Shown here in pieces: positions 46,777 to 54,764 of a stretch of DNA of 60,635 nt. The position numbers and the translations under genes are program-made. The DNA comes from Gammaproteobacteria bacterium (GTDB taxonomy: Bacteria > Pseudomonadota > Gammaproteobacteria > Steroidobacterales > Woeseiaceae). Position 1 is the first letter of the stretch, and each line of letters opens with the position of its first letter. The notes beneath the pieces were generated by a model. It was not told the origin of the DNA and made no database searches. It saw only the letters and a program-made list of their open reading frames with translations. The stretch spans positions 1 through 60,635 of the forward strand of contig JAHHOT010000034.1 in assembly GCA_018677555.1 (NCBI GenBank). The letters run 5' to 3'.

Positions 46777-48141
46777 CTAGCTTCCCGACTCCGCGGCAAG
46801 AAACGATCGCACGACACGATTGAATTCGCTGCGTGCGTATTCGCGACTGCGATGGCGCCCATCGACCAGCTGCCAGTTTCCGTCCACCATCACCCTGTCG
46901 ATTGGCAGCGTGAATCCGGAAAAAACCAGCGCGTCCAGAATGGATTCGTCGCTGTGGCCACTGAGCATCGGGTTATGGTCGTCGAGGACGAGAAAATCTG
47001 CTGGCGCCCTGGCCCGCAATTCACCGCCCGGCAGGCCGCAGGCCAGTGCCCCACCCTCAGCCGCGAGCTCGAACAGGCGCCGGCCAGTGTGTCGGCGGCC
47101 AATTGCCGCGACGTTGCGACTGCGGGTTTTCAGTCGCTGACCGTATTCGAGCCAGCGCAATTCCTCGAACGGGTTGATGCTGATGTGACTGTCGGAACCG
47201 ATCGCGATCCTTCCCCCTGCGCTCAGCCAGCGGCGAAGGGCGAACAGGCCATCGCCGAGATTGGCTTCCGTGCTCGGGCAGAGGCAAACGATTGCCCCGG
47301 TCGCCGAGAGTCGCTCCAGTTCCTGATCGGTCATATGGGTCGCGTGCACCAGGCACCACCGTGAGTCCACTTCGGCGTTCTCAAGGAGCCACTCGATCGG
47401 ACGCAATCCCAGCGCATCGAGACACTGGTCTACCTCCCCTTGTTGTTCCGCGATATGAATGTGCATCGGGCACGCATCGCTTCGAGCCGCCGCGGCCACG
47501 CGTGCCAACGACTCCGCGCAGACAGCCCGCAGACTATGCACGCCGATAGCCACGTTCATGCCGTCATGCGCATGGCTTTTCGCTTCCTCGTAGTGCTCGA
47601 GAAACTCGTCGATCGACAGTGCGAATCCATGCTGCTGCGGCTGCGGCCGCGGGTTGTCGAAGCCGGCCCGCTCGTACAAGACCGGGACGTAGGTCAGCCG
47701 AATACCGGTCTCATCTGCTGCGCTGCGGACGGCATCAAACAGCGCACGGCGATCGCCGCTGCCGGGCTCCCGGTGCAGGTAGTGAAACTCCGCGACCGCC
47801 GTGTAGCCGGAACTCAGCATTTCAATGTAGGCCTGCCGCGCGATCGCAGCCAGCGCCGCTGCGTCGATCCTGCCGGCGAGCCGATACATGCGCTCGCGCC
47901 AGGTCCAGAACGTATCCTGCTCGTCGTCCCCGCGATATTCGGCATGCCCGGCAAGCGCCCGCTGAAACGCGTGGCTGTGTGCGTTGGGCAGGCCGGGTAC
48001 GACGATGCCGAGTACCGACTCGTCGGCGGCCGGCGCGGCCTCGACGTCGACACGGGCGATCCTGCCGGCGTCGATGTGCAGCCGCACATTTCGGGCCCAG
48101 TCCCCCTGAATCAATGCTTTACGGGCAAAAACCGCCGGCAC
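46777..48141 (-). CDS. hutF: Formimidoylglutamate deiminase
   Basis: This 454-residue amidohydrolase turns formimidoylglutamate into formylglutamate and ammonia. It has the metal site GLPNAHSHAFQRALAGHAEY, IGVHSLRAVC, MHIHIAEQQGEVDQCLDALG, CLVHATHMTDQELERL and IGSDSHISINPFEELRWLEY. GTG at 48141 is chosen: GGGAG lies 7 nt upstream and the homologous start (VPAVFARKAL) is there. It begins the hutF-hutC-hutU-hutH-hutG unit, 58 bp from the divergent hutI. Confidence 0.93.
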   Translation of the reverse strand: MPAVFARKALIQGDWARNVRLHIDAGRIARVDVEAAPAADESVLGIVVPGLPNAHSHAFQRALAGHAEYRGDDEQDTFWTWRERMYRLAGRIDAAALAAIARQAYIEMLSSGYTAVAEFHYLHREPGSGDRRALFDAVRSAADETGIRLTYVPVLYERAGFDNPRPQPQQHGFALSIDEFLEHYEEAKSHAHDGMNVAIGVHSLRAVCAESLARVAAAARSDACPMHIHIAEQQGEVDQCLDALGLRPIEWLLENAEVDSRWCLVHATHMTDQELERLSATGAIVCLCPSTEANLGDGLFALRRWLSAGGRIAIGSDSHISINPFEELRWLEYGQRLKTRSRNVAAIGRRHTGRRLFELAAEGGALACGLPGGELRARAPADFLVLDDHNPMLSGHSDESILDALVFSGFTLPIDRVMVDGNWQLVDGRHRSREYARSEFNRVVRSFLAAESGS

Positions 48142-48160
48142 GCGACATCTCCCTGCAGGT

Positions 48161-48170
48161 TGTATATACA
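48161..48170. promoter_or_regulatory. Candidate HutC operator between hutF and hutI
   Basis: TGTATATACA is a perfect 10-bp palindrome in the 58-bp divergent gap, of the kind bound by HutC/GntR proteins. It could cover the hutF -10 region on the minus strand. Binding is inferred. Confidence 0.6.
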
Positions 48171-48199
48171 GGCTAGTTGATGCTAACTTGCAATGCAAT

Positions 48200-49420
48200 A
48201 TGGGCACCTGGGACCTTCTGCTGACGGACGCCAGAATCGCGACACTGTGCGCGACCGGGGCCCCCTACGGCATCATCGAAGACGCTGCGCTGGCGGTCAG
48301 CGACGGACGTATCGCCTGGCTCGGCAAACAGGAAGACCTGCCGCAATCCGGAGCCGCGGAGACCCGCTCGCTGCTTGGGAGCTGGATTACACCGGGACTG
48401 ATCGATTGCCACACGCACCTGGTGTTCGGCGGCAATCGCGCCGGGGAATACGAACTGCGCCTTAACGGTGCGAGCTACGAGGACATTGCCCGCAGCGGCG
48501 GCGGCATCATGTCGACAGTCAACGCTACGCGCGCACTGAGTCGCGATGAACTGGCCGATTATTCCGCGATGCGCCTGCTTGATCTCAAGTTCGAGGGCGT
48601 CACGACTGTTGAAATCAAGTCAGGCTACGGCCTGGACCTCGAAACGGAAATCCGCATGCTTGAAGTCGCGCGTATGCTCGCCGACGAATACGGCATTTCG
48701 GTGTCCGGCACCTTCCTCGGCGCACACGCAGTTCCTGCAGAGTACGAGGGTCGAACGGACGACTACGTCGCATTCGTATGCGATGAGGTTTTGCCGGCGG
48801 TCGCGGAGAAAAAACTGGCCGATGCCGTTGACGCGTATTGCGAGCGCATTGCTTTCAGCGCCGAACAGGTCGCACGCGTATTCGACAAAGCCGCGGCGCT
48901 GTCATTGCCGGTCAAGCTGCATGCCGATCAGTTGAGCGACAGTGCTGCGGCAGCGCTGGCTGCCAGCTATCGTGCGCTTTCGGCCGACCATCTGGAGTAC
49001 ACCTCCGAAGAAGGCGTAGCAGCGCTGGCCGACAGCGGAACGGTCGCGGTTATGTTGCCTGGCGCGTTCATCACGCTTGGCGAAACGCGCCTGCCGCCTG
49101 TCGAAAGCCTGCGTGATAAAGGCGTCCCAATGGCGGTCGCAACCGACTGCAACCCGGGAACATCGCCGGTCTGTTCGCTGCTCGCCGCGATGAGCCTTGC
49201 CACCAGCCAGTTCAGGATGACGCCGGAAGAATGCCTCGCCGGGGTCACACGCTGCGCAGCGCAAGCCCTCGGGCTGGCACACGATCGCGGCACGCTCGAA
49301 GTCGGCAAGCGCGCTGACCTCGCAATCTGGGACATCGGGCATCCGCGCGAACTGTCTTACTGGATCGGACATGACGACCTCGAGGACCTGCTGGTCGAGG
49401 GCCTGTCGGTAATCTGCTGA
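48200..49420 (+). CDS. hutI: Imidazolonepropionase
   Basis: This 406-residue amidohydrolase opens imidazolonepropionate to formimidoylglutamate. Key segments are GLIDCHTHLVFGGNRAGEYE, TTVEIKSGYGLDLETEIRML, FLGAHAVPAEYEGR, KLHADQLSDSAAAALAA, SADHLEYTSEEGVAAL and MAVATDCNPGTSPVCSLL. The ATG at 48200 lacks a recognisable ribosome binding site; upstream TTG at 48188 is an alternative. It stands alone on the plus strand, divergent from hutF. Confidence 0.95.
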   Translation: MGTWDLLLTDARIATLCATGAPYGIIEDAALAVSDGRIAWLGKQEDLPQSGAAETRSLLGSWITPGLIDCHTHLVFGGNRAGEYELRLNGASYEDIARSGGGIMSTVNATRALSRDELADYSAMRLLDLKFEGVTTVEIKSGYGLDLETEIRMLEVARMLADEYGISVSGTFLGAHAVPAEYEGRTDDYVAFVCDEVLPAVAEKKLADAVDAYCERIAFSAEQVARVFDKAAALSLPVKLHADQLSDSAAAALAASYRALSADHLEYTSEEGVAALADSGTVAVMLPGAFITLGETRLPPVESLRDKGVPMAVATDCNPGTSPVCSLLAAMSLATSQFRMTPEECLAGVTRCAAQALGLAHDRGTLEVGKRADLAIWDIGHPRELSYWIGHDDLEDLLVEGLSVIC

Positions 49421-49588
49421 ATCAATTCTCGCCAGCAGGTATTGCAGACGCGCTCGCACAGGTCGCGACGCGCGGCGATTGCCAGCCAGTCGAACACGTC
49501 TGCGTATCTCCCCGGGTGCTTGTGGATTTCGCGAATCACAGCCACACTGCCGCCTTTTCCGCCATCCTGTCCGCTACTGAACACCTGA

Positions 49589-50803
49589 ATGAAACTGTCG
49601 CTTGCCGCTCCGCGTAAGTTCGTCTTTGTGCTTGGATGCCTGACCACGCTCGCCGCGATGACGATCGATATGAGCCTGCCGGCCATTCCGGACATGGTGC
49701 GTTCCATGGCGACCCGGATCTCGGCCGGCCAGATGATCGTAGGCGCGTTCATGCTGGGCGCCGCGCTGGGACAGCTGCCCGCCGGATTGCTGTCCGATCG
49801 CTTTGGCCGGCGGCCCGTGCTCATCTGCGGCCTGGTCGTTTTCACGATCATGAGCGCCGTCTGCACTTTTGCGCAAAGCATCGAGATTATGTTGACGGCG
49901 CGCTTCGTCCAGGGACTGAGTTCCGCCGTCGGCACCGTGGTAACCCGCGCCATCGTCCGCGACATCACCAGTGGTGCCGCCGCTGCGCGACTGATGTCCG
50001 TACTGGTCATGATTTTCACCGCCGCGCCAATGCTTGCGCCGGTGCTCGGCGGCTACCTTGTTACCTTGTGGGGCTGGCGCGCGCCGTTTGCCGCCATCTC
50101 CGCGCTCGGTTTCGTCCTGCTGGTCAGTACGATCGCTGTTATTCACGAGACTCACAAAGCGGACGCAAGTGAGCGAATCCTGCGCCAGTTCACCAGCAGC
50201 GTGCGGCAGTTCTTTGCGCAACGACAAAGCATTCTCGGCGCTCTGCTGGTTATGTTGCCATCAGCCGGGTTTCTGTCGATGATTACGGGATCGCCCGCGC
50301 TCGTCATCGAGATCTACGGGTATCCAGCGCAGCAGTTCGGCCTGCTGTTCGCCCTCATTGGTGTTGCAATTCTGGCCGGATCGACGCTCAACCGAAGCTT
50401 GCTGCACCGCTACAGCGGCATACAGGTGATCGGGCTGGCGGCGAGCACCCTGGGACTGGCCGGTGTGCAGCTGCTGTTGATCGCGTGGCTGGAAGACGTT
50501 CCGCTGTTCTGGATCTGGGGCAATTTCTGCCTGTACATGTTCGGCGTAGGCATGGTTTTGCCAAACGCCGCCGCGCTGGCCCTCGACCCGCTGCCGCAAA
50601 CCGCGGGCGTCAGCTCATCGATTGTCGGTGTCTTGCAAACTTTGTCCGCGGCCCTGGGCTCACTCGCCAGCGGTTTTATTTTCGACGGCAGCGTCGGCCG
50701 CATCGTGATCATACTGGGGATATTTGGCAGCGCGACTTTCGCTGCCTACGCGCTACGACACCTCGTACTTCGCGGCACCGCGATCATTCAAGCTCCGTCG
50801 TAA
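49589..50803 (+). CDS. Bcr/CflA-family multidrug efflux transporter (MFS)
   Basis: This 404-residue protein has about twelve membrane segments. It has the MFS A-motif LLSDRFGRRPVLICG (about residues 64-78), the N-terminal LTTLAAMTIDMSLPAIPDM typical of Bcr/CflA drug:H+ antiporters, and the motif C segment MLAPVLGGYL. The last residues overlap the convergent nitroreductase gene by 20 bp. Substrate is unknown. Confidence 0.87.
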   Translation: MKLSLAAPRKFVFVLGCLTTLAAMTIDMSLPAIPDMVRSMATRISAGQMIVGAFMLGAALGQLPAGLLSDRFGRRPVLICGLVVFTIMSAVCTFAQSIEIMLTARFVQGLSSAVGTVVTRAIVRDITSGAAAARLMSVLVMIFTAAPMLAPVLGGYLVTLWGWRAPFAAISALGFVLLVSTIAVIHETHKADASERILRQFTSSVRQFFAQRQSILGALLVMLPSAGFLSMITGSPALVIEIYGYPAQQFGLLFALIGVAILAGSTLNRSLLHRYSGIQVIGLAASTLGLAGVQLLLIAWLEDVPLFWIWGNFCLYMFGVGMVLPNAAALALDPLPQTAGVSSSIVGVLQTLSAALGSLASGFIFDGSVGRIVIILGIFGSATFAAYALRHLVLRGTAIIQAPS

Positions 50804-51365
50804 TCTCGTCGATCGCCCTGCGCGTTTGCTGGGGCAACATCTTCGGGTAGCCGTACCAGACAAGGCCAACGACAAAAGCAGCCTGGCTGTTGACGCCGAG
50901 CAAGTCATAGAAGCGCTGGTCGCGCGTAATCGGCCCGGTTGCCCATTTCGACGCGACGCCCGCCTCCGAGAGATAAAGCATCAGGTTCTGAATCGCGCAA
51001 CAGCAGCTGGCGTAGTCCTCCTGCTGTAACAGCTCGTCGTCCGATTTCCTGCAGGTCACAACGAGCCAGCCAGGACGCTCCGCCGCCGACCTGGCCTTGA
51101 AGTCGCCGATGCTCGCATCCTTGCGCTCGGTCACCACGACTCGTGTCAGCTCCACGGCACGGGCAATCGTCTTTTCCCCCAGCAGGTAAAAATGCCAGGG
51201 TTCGGTGAGATGGTGATTCGGCGCCCAGCGCGCCACTTCAATCGCGTCAAGGATCAGTTTGCGGCTGACCTTCTGTTTGAGAAAAAGCTTGGTCGTGCGA
51301 CGCCCGCGGATACGCTCGCCGAGAAGGCGCAGTTTGTGCGTTGCCGCGTCGTGCGTCGCACCCAT
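50784..51365 (-). CDS. Nitroreductase-family protein (YdjA-like)
   Basis: This 193-residue FMN-binding fold has RIRGRRTTKLFLKQKVS, ILDAIEVARWAPNHHLTEPW (the FMN phosphate and ring contacts), DYASCCCAIQNLMLYLSEAG and GLVWYGYPKMLP. The ATG at 51365 overlaps the thiolase stop (TGATG), so both are co-translated. The physiological substrate is unknown. Confidence 0.83.
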   Translation of the reverse strand: MGATHDAATHKLRLLGERIRGRRTTKLFLKQKVSRKLILDAIEVARWAPNHHLTEPWHFYLLGEKTIARAVELTRVVVTERKDASIGDFKARSAAERPGWLVVTCRKSDDELLQQEDYASCCCAIQNLMLYLSEAGVASKWATGPITRDQRFYDLLGVNSQAAFVVGLVWYGYPKMLPQQTRRAIDEITTELE

Positions 51366-52570
51366 CAGGCTTTCTCGAGAATCATCGCAATGCCCTGTCC
51401 TACGCCGATACACATGGTGCACAGTGCGTATTGTTCGCCGCTGCGCCGCAACTGGTACGCAGCGGTCGTGACCAGCCTGGCGCCGGACATTCCAAGAGGA
51501 TGGCCGAGCGCAATAGCGCCGCCGTTGGGGTTGACGAAACCGGCGTCATCCGGCACGCCAAGCTGCCGCAACACCGCGAGCCCCTGCGCCGCAAACGCTT
51601 CATTCAGCTCGATCACATCCATCTGGTCGACCTCGAGTCCCGCCCGCTGCAGTGCGCGCGTCGACGCCGGCACCGGACCGATGCCCATGACCCGCGGCGC
51701 AACTCCGGCAGAGGCCCAGGTCACGACCCGCGCGACGGGGGTCAGGCTGTGTTCTTTCACGCCAGCATCCGATGCCAGCAACAGCGCACAGGCGCCGTCG
51801 TTAATACCCGAAGCATTTCCAGCCGTGATCGTTCCCTTGTCGCGCACGATCGGCCGCAGTTTCTGCAGCCCTTCCAAAGTCGACCCCGCCCGCGGGTGTT
51901 CGTCCGTATCGACCACCAGCGCTTCGCCGCGGCGTTGCGGCACCGATACGGGCACGATTTCTTCGGCAAGAAGACCGCTCTCCATGGCCGCCGCAGCGCG
52001 TTGCTGGCTCCGCAACGCGAACTCGTCCTGGTCATCCCGCGATATGTGGAACTCATCGGCAACGTTTTCCGCGGTCTCGGCCATCGAATCGACGCCGTAC
52101 TGCTTTTCCAGCTTGCGGTTGACGAATCGCCAACCGAGCGTGGTGTCGTAGATCTCCGCATTGCGGCTGAACGCGGCTGTCGACTTGGCAAGCACGAACG
52201 GCGCGCGCGACATGGACTCGACGCCGCCCGCAATGACCAGCTGCGCATCACCCGCCTTGATCGCATGTGCGGCGTTACCGACCGCGTTCATGCCGGAACC
52301 GCAAAGGCGGTTTACCGTCGCCGCCGGCACGGCGGTCGGCAGGCCGGCGAGCAGGCCGGACATTCGGGCGACATTGCGATTGTCTTCGCCGGCCTGATTG
52401 GCACAGCCGTAAACCAGGTCATCGATAGCCTCCGGATCGAGGCCGGGATTGCGCTGCAGCAGTGCGGCAATGGGAATCGCACCCAGATCGTCCGTTCGCA
52501 CACCCGACAGCGCGCCACCGTAACGCCCAATGGGCGTCCTGACTGCATCGCATATCCACGCTTCACTCAT
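51365..52570 (-). CDS. 3-oxoadipyl-CoA / acetyl-CoA C-acyltransferase (thiolase)
   Basis: This 401-residue thiolase has the nucleophile C90 (TVNRLCGSGMNAVGNA), NEAFAAQGLAVLRQ, GGAIALGHPLGMSGARL and the C-terminal cysteine motif LCTMCIGVGQG. The segment RNAEIYDTTLGWRFVN with YGVDSMAETAENVA is close to PcaF-type 3-oxoadipyl-CoA thiolases, which split 3-oxoadipyl-CoA into succinyl-CoA and acetyl-CoA. Other thiolase substrates are possible. It abuts the transporter gene upstream (the transporter stop is at 52571) and overlaps the nitroreductase start. Confidence 0.88.
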   Translation of the reverse strand: MSEAWICDAVRTPIGRYGGALSGVRTDDLGAIPIAALLQRNPGLDPEAIDDLVYGCANQAGEDNRNVARMSGLLAGLPTAVPAATVNRLCGSGMNAVGNAAHAIKAGDAQLVIAGGVESMSRAPFVLAKSTAAFSRNAEIYDTTLGWRFVNRKLEKQYGVDSMAETAENVADEFHISRDDQDEFALRSQQRAAAAMESGLLAEEIVPVSVPQRRGEALVVDTDEHPRAGSTLEGLQKLRPIVRDKGTITAGNASGINDGACALLLASDAGVKEHSLTPVARVVTWASAGVAPRVMGIGPVPASTRALQRAGLEVDQMDVIELNEAFAAQGLAVLRQLGVPDDAGFVNPNGGAIALGHPLGMSGARLVTTAAYQLRRSGEQYALCTMCIGVGQGIAMILEKA

Positions 52571-53866
52571 CTACTTTTCCTTTTCCTTGTCGTAGTTACG
52601 GCCAAGATACATGCCGACGACCGCCCAAACCGCGGCGACACCGGCCGCGATCGATGCGATACCGGCCAGGCCGAGGCCAAGCGTCGCGGTCAGCGCCGTG
52701 TAGGCCCACGCCGTCGCCATGTCACCGCCGCGGTAGATCACGATGTCGATCACCGGCTTGGCTTTGTAGCGCGTCTCCGGATCGACGAGTGTGAACAGCA
52801 TCTCGCGCCCGGGTCGCGTAATCGCGTAGTTGCCGGCGCGGCGCGTAACCTGCAGACCGATCAATACCATCAATACCGGCGTTGCCGCAACGATCAGCCA
52901 GCCACCGACCATCAGCGCCGGCACCAGCGCGAGTGTCGCGCCCATCCCCAGTCGCGTTGCCAAACGGCTCGTCGCGAAAACCGCGGTGACGATAGCCAGC
53001 GAGTTAACCGCCAGGTCGATCGCGCCGAAGTATTGCGTGCGGACATCGCGATCGAAAACCGCCAGCAGCTTGCGCAGCTCGAAATAGATGAACGTGTTCA
53101 TTATGACGTAAAAAACAATGAACAGGCCGATCGCAAGCAGGTAGGGATTCTTCAGAAAAAGGGTGAAGCCGGCGAACGGGTTCTTGCCGAGCTTGCGCTC
53201 GGCCGACATGTCGGCCTCCAGACCCGCGTTCCCCAGCTCGGTGACTTTCAGCCGATCGAGCATCGCGATGATCGGTATCGGCACCAGCAGCAAGGCCGCG
53301 GCGACCAGCAGCAGGTTCATCGAGCCCAGCTTATCGGCGAATGCCGTTGCAATGAGCGGGCCCATTATTGCGCCGCTGCTCGCCCCGGTCGCGATGAAAC
53401 CGAATAGCCGCGGCGCCTGCTCCTTCGAATAGGTACCCGACATGAAACTCCAGAATACGGAGACGTGAAAAAGGCTGAACACACTGAGCCAGACGTAGAA
53501 CGACTTGTCGACCAGCGTCGGATCAGCTACCGACATCGAGCCCAGGTAAAACGCGACGAATGACGCGGCGAAAAACGCATAAACGGCAGGAACGAGCCTG
53601 CGCAGCGAGATGTGCGAGATAACAAGGCCGTAAAGACTGACGGCAACCACGCTGAATGCGAACGTCGACGTCCAGAGCCAGCTCAACTCCTCGTCAGACC
53701 AGTCGCTGGACATGGCATCGCGAACGGGCCGCAGGATGAAATACGCTGTCATCAGGACGAACACGAAGGCGAAGGACAAGAATGCCGCGCGCAGTTCGTT
53801 CGGCCGGATCTTGGTACTTTTCTGAACGTAACGCGCGAACGGCCCGAACTGCGTTTCTTCCGTCAT
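52571..53866 (-). CDS. NTP/NDP-exchange-like (Tlc/MFS-type) transporter
   Basis: This 431-residue membrane protein has about twelve helices. The first, AFLSFAFVFVLMTAYFILRPVRDAM with a charged turn, is typical of the ADP/ATP translocase-like family in free-living proteobacteria. Cytosolic basic loops include LDRLKVTELGN and LRKLLAVFDRDVR. It ends with a KEKEK tail. What it transports here is unknown; ATP uptake is unlikely in a free-living cell, so another nucleotide or ion is possible. Confidence 0.72.
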   Translation of the reverse strand: MTEETQFGPFARYVQKSTKIRPNELRAAFLSFAFVFVLMTAYFILRPVRDAMSSDWSDEELSWLWTSTFAFSVVAVSLYGLVISHISLRRLVPAVYAFFAASFVAFYLGSMSVADPTLVDKSFYVWLSVFSLFHVSVFWSFMSGTYSKEQAPRLFGFIATGASSGAIMGPLIATAFADKLGSMNLLLVAAALLLVPIPIIAMLDRLKVTELGNAGLEADMSAERKLGKNPFAGFTLFLKNPYLLAIGLFIVFYVIMNTFIYFELRKLLAVFDRDVRTQYFGAIDLAVNSLAIVTAVFATSRLATRLGMGATLALVPALMVGGWLIVAATPVLMVLIGLQVTRRAGNYAITRPGREMLFTLVDPETRYKAKPVIDIVIYRGGDMATAWAYTALTATLGLGLAGIASIAAGVAAVWAVVGMYLGRNYDKEKEK

Positions 53867-53975
53867 TGGCCTTCCCGTATCCCCGCTTCAGACGGGAAGA
53901 CTGCCATAGGCCGGCGCCGATGGACACCTCGCGGCAGGCCGGACGCGATGCGAAGCCGCGATCCCGCAGGTTCGA

Positions 53976-54653
53976 TTAAGGCACAGCCCGCGCGGCCACG
54001 GAATGCAATTCGTCGGCCGACAACCTGACCTTGTAATCAGCCTCTACGAAGGCATAGACAATCATGCCACTGCGATCAACCACGTATACGAAAGGCACGC
54101 TGAGCGCCTTGAACTTGTCGATCGACGAATCGTCGTAATCGCGTTCCTTGCCGTCGAGATAATCCTCCAGCCCCTGCGAGGTTCTGAACGCCGTCCCGAA
54201 TGCCCGCGCTGCTTCCAGGTTCGCATCCGACAGGATCGTGTAGTCCAGTGCCTCAATGTCGTCCCTCGTTTCGCGCGCCAGCCCAGAATACAGCTGATCT
54301 GGCCGGTCGTTGCTGAGAAACAGGACGTCATAGCCCATTTCGCGAATGCCGGGAATTACGGTTCGAAGCTCCGACAAGTGCAGGTTGCAGTAAGGGCACC
54401 AGCCACCGCGAAACGAAATCAGAACGGTCGGGCGAGCGAGCGCACCGGGATCGAAGCGATGGTCGACTCCGGCCACGGTCCGCACGGTAAACGCTGGCGC
54501 AGGATCACCGGTCATCAGCGGGCTGGTCTCTTCCGCCGAGGCCGGCAATTCAACGAGATCGGCCGCGTTGCCTACCGCGAAAAGCGAAAACGCGAGTGAC
54601 GCAAGTAGTGTGGCGATGAATGTAACGTTCAGCAGCTGCCGGGCGATGGCCAT
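53976..54653 (-). CDS. Exported AhpC/TSA peroxiredoxin-like protein
   Basis: This 225-residue protein has a signal peptide (FIATLLASLAFSLFAVGNA) and a thioredoxin fold with ILISFRGGWCPYCNLHLSEL-like residues; the CxxC is C86 and C89. Following segments are DVLFLSNDRPDQL, YTILSDANLEAARAFG and VPFVYVVDRSGMIVYAF. It fits periplasmic alkyl-hydroperoxide-type or thiol oxidoreductases. GGAG lies 6 nt before the ATG at 54653. Confidence 0.82.
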   Translation of the reverse strand: MAIARQLLNVTFIATLLASLAFSLFAVGNAADLVELPASAEETSPLMTGDPAPAFTVRTVAGVDHRFDPGALARPTVLISFRGGWCPYCNLHLSELRTVIPGIREMGYDVLFLSNDRPDQLYSGLARETRDDIEALDYTILSDANLEAARAFGTAFRTSQGLEDYLDGKERDYDDSSIDKFKALSVPFVYVVDRSGMIVYAFVEADYKVRLSADELHSVAARAVP

Positions 54654-54764
54654 TGTTTTCTCCCTGGTGGATGAGAAATGAGACCGGCTGGTCAACGATA
54701 TTATTACCCTACCACCATCACCGGCACGCGACCGGGCAGCATGTGCGACGGTCCGGGGAACGGC

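Noticed and set aside
48160-48188. A -35/-10 pair (TTGTAT, 17 bp, CTAACT) for hutI overlapping the operator
   Set aside because: The -10 hexamer matches the consensus poorly; the promoter position cannot be decided by eye.
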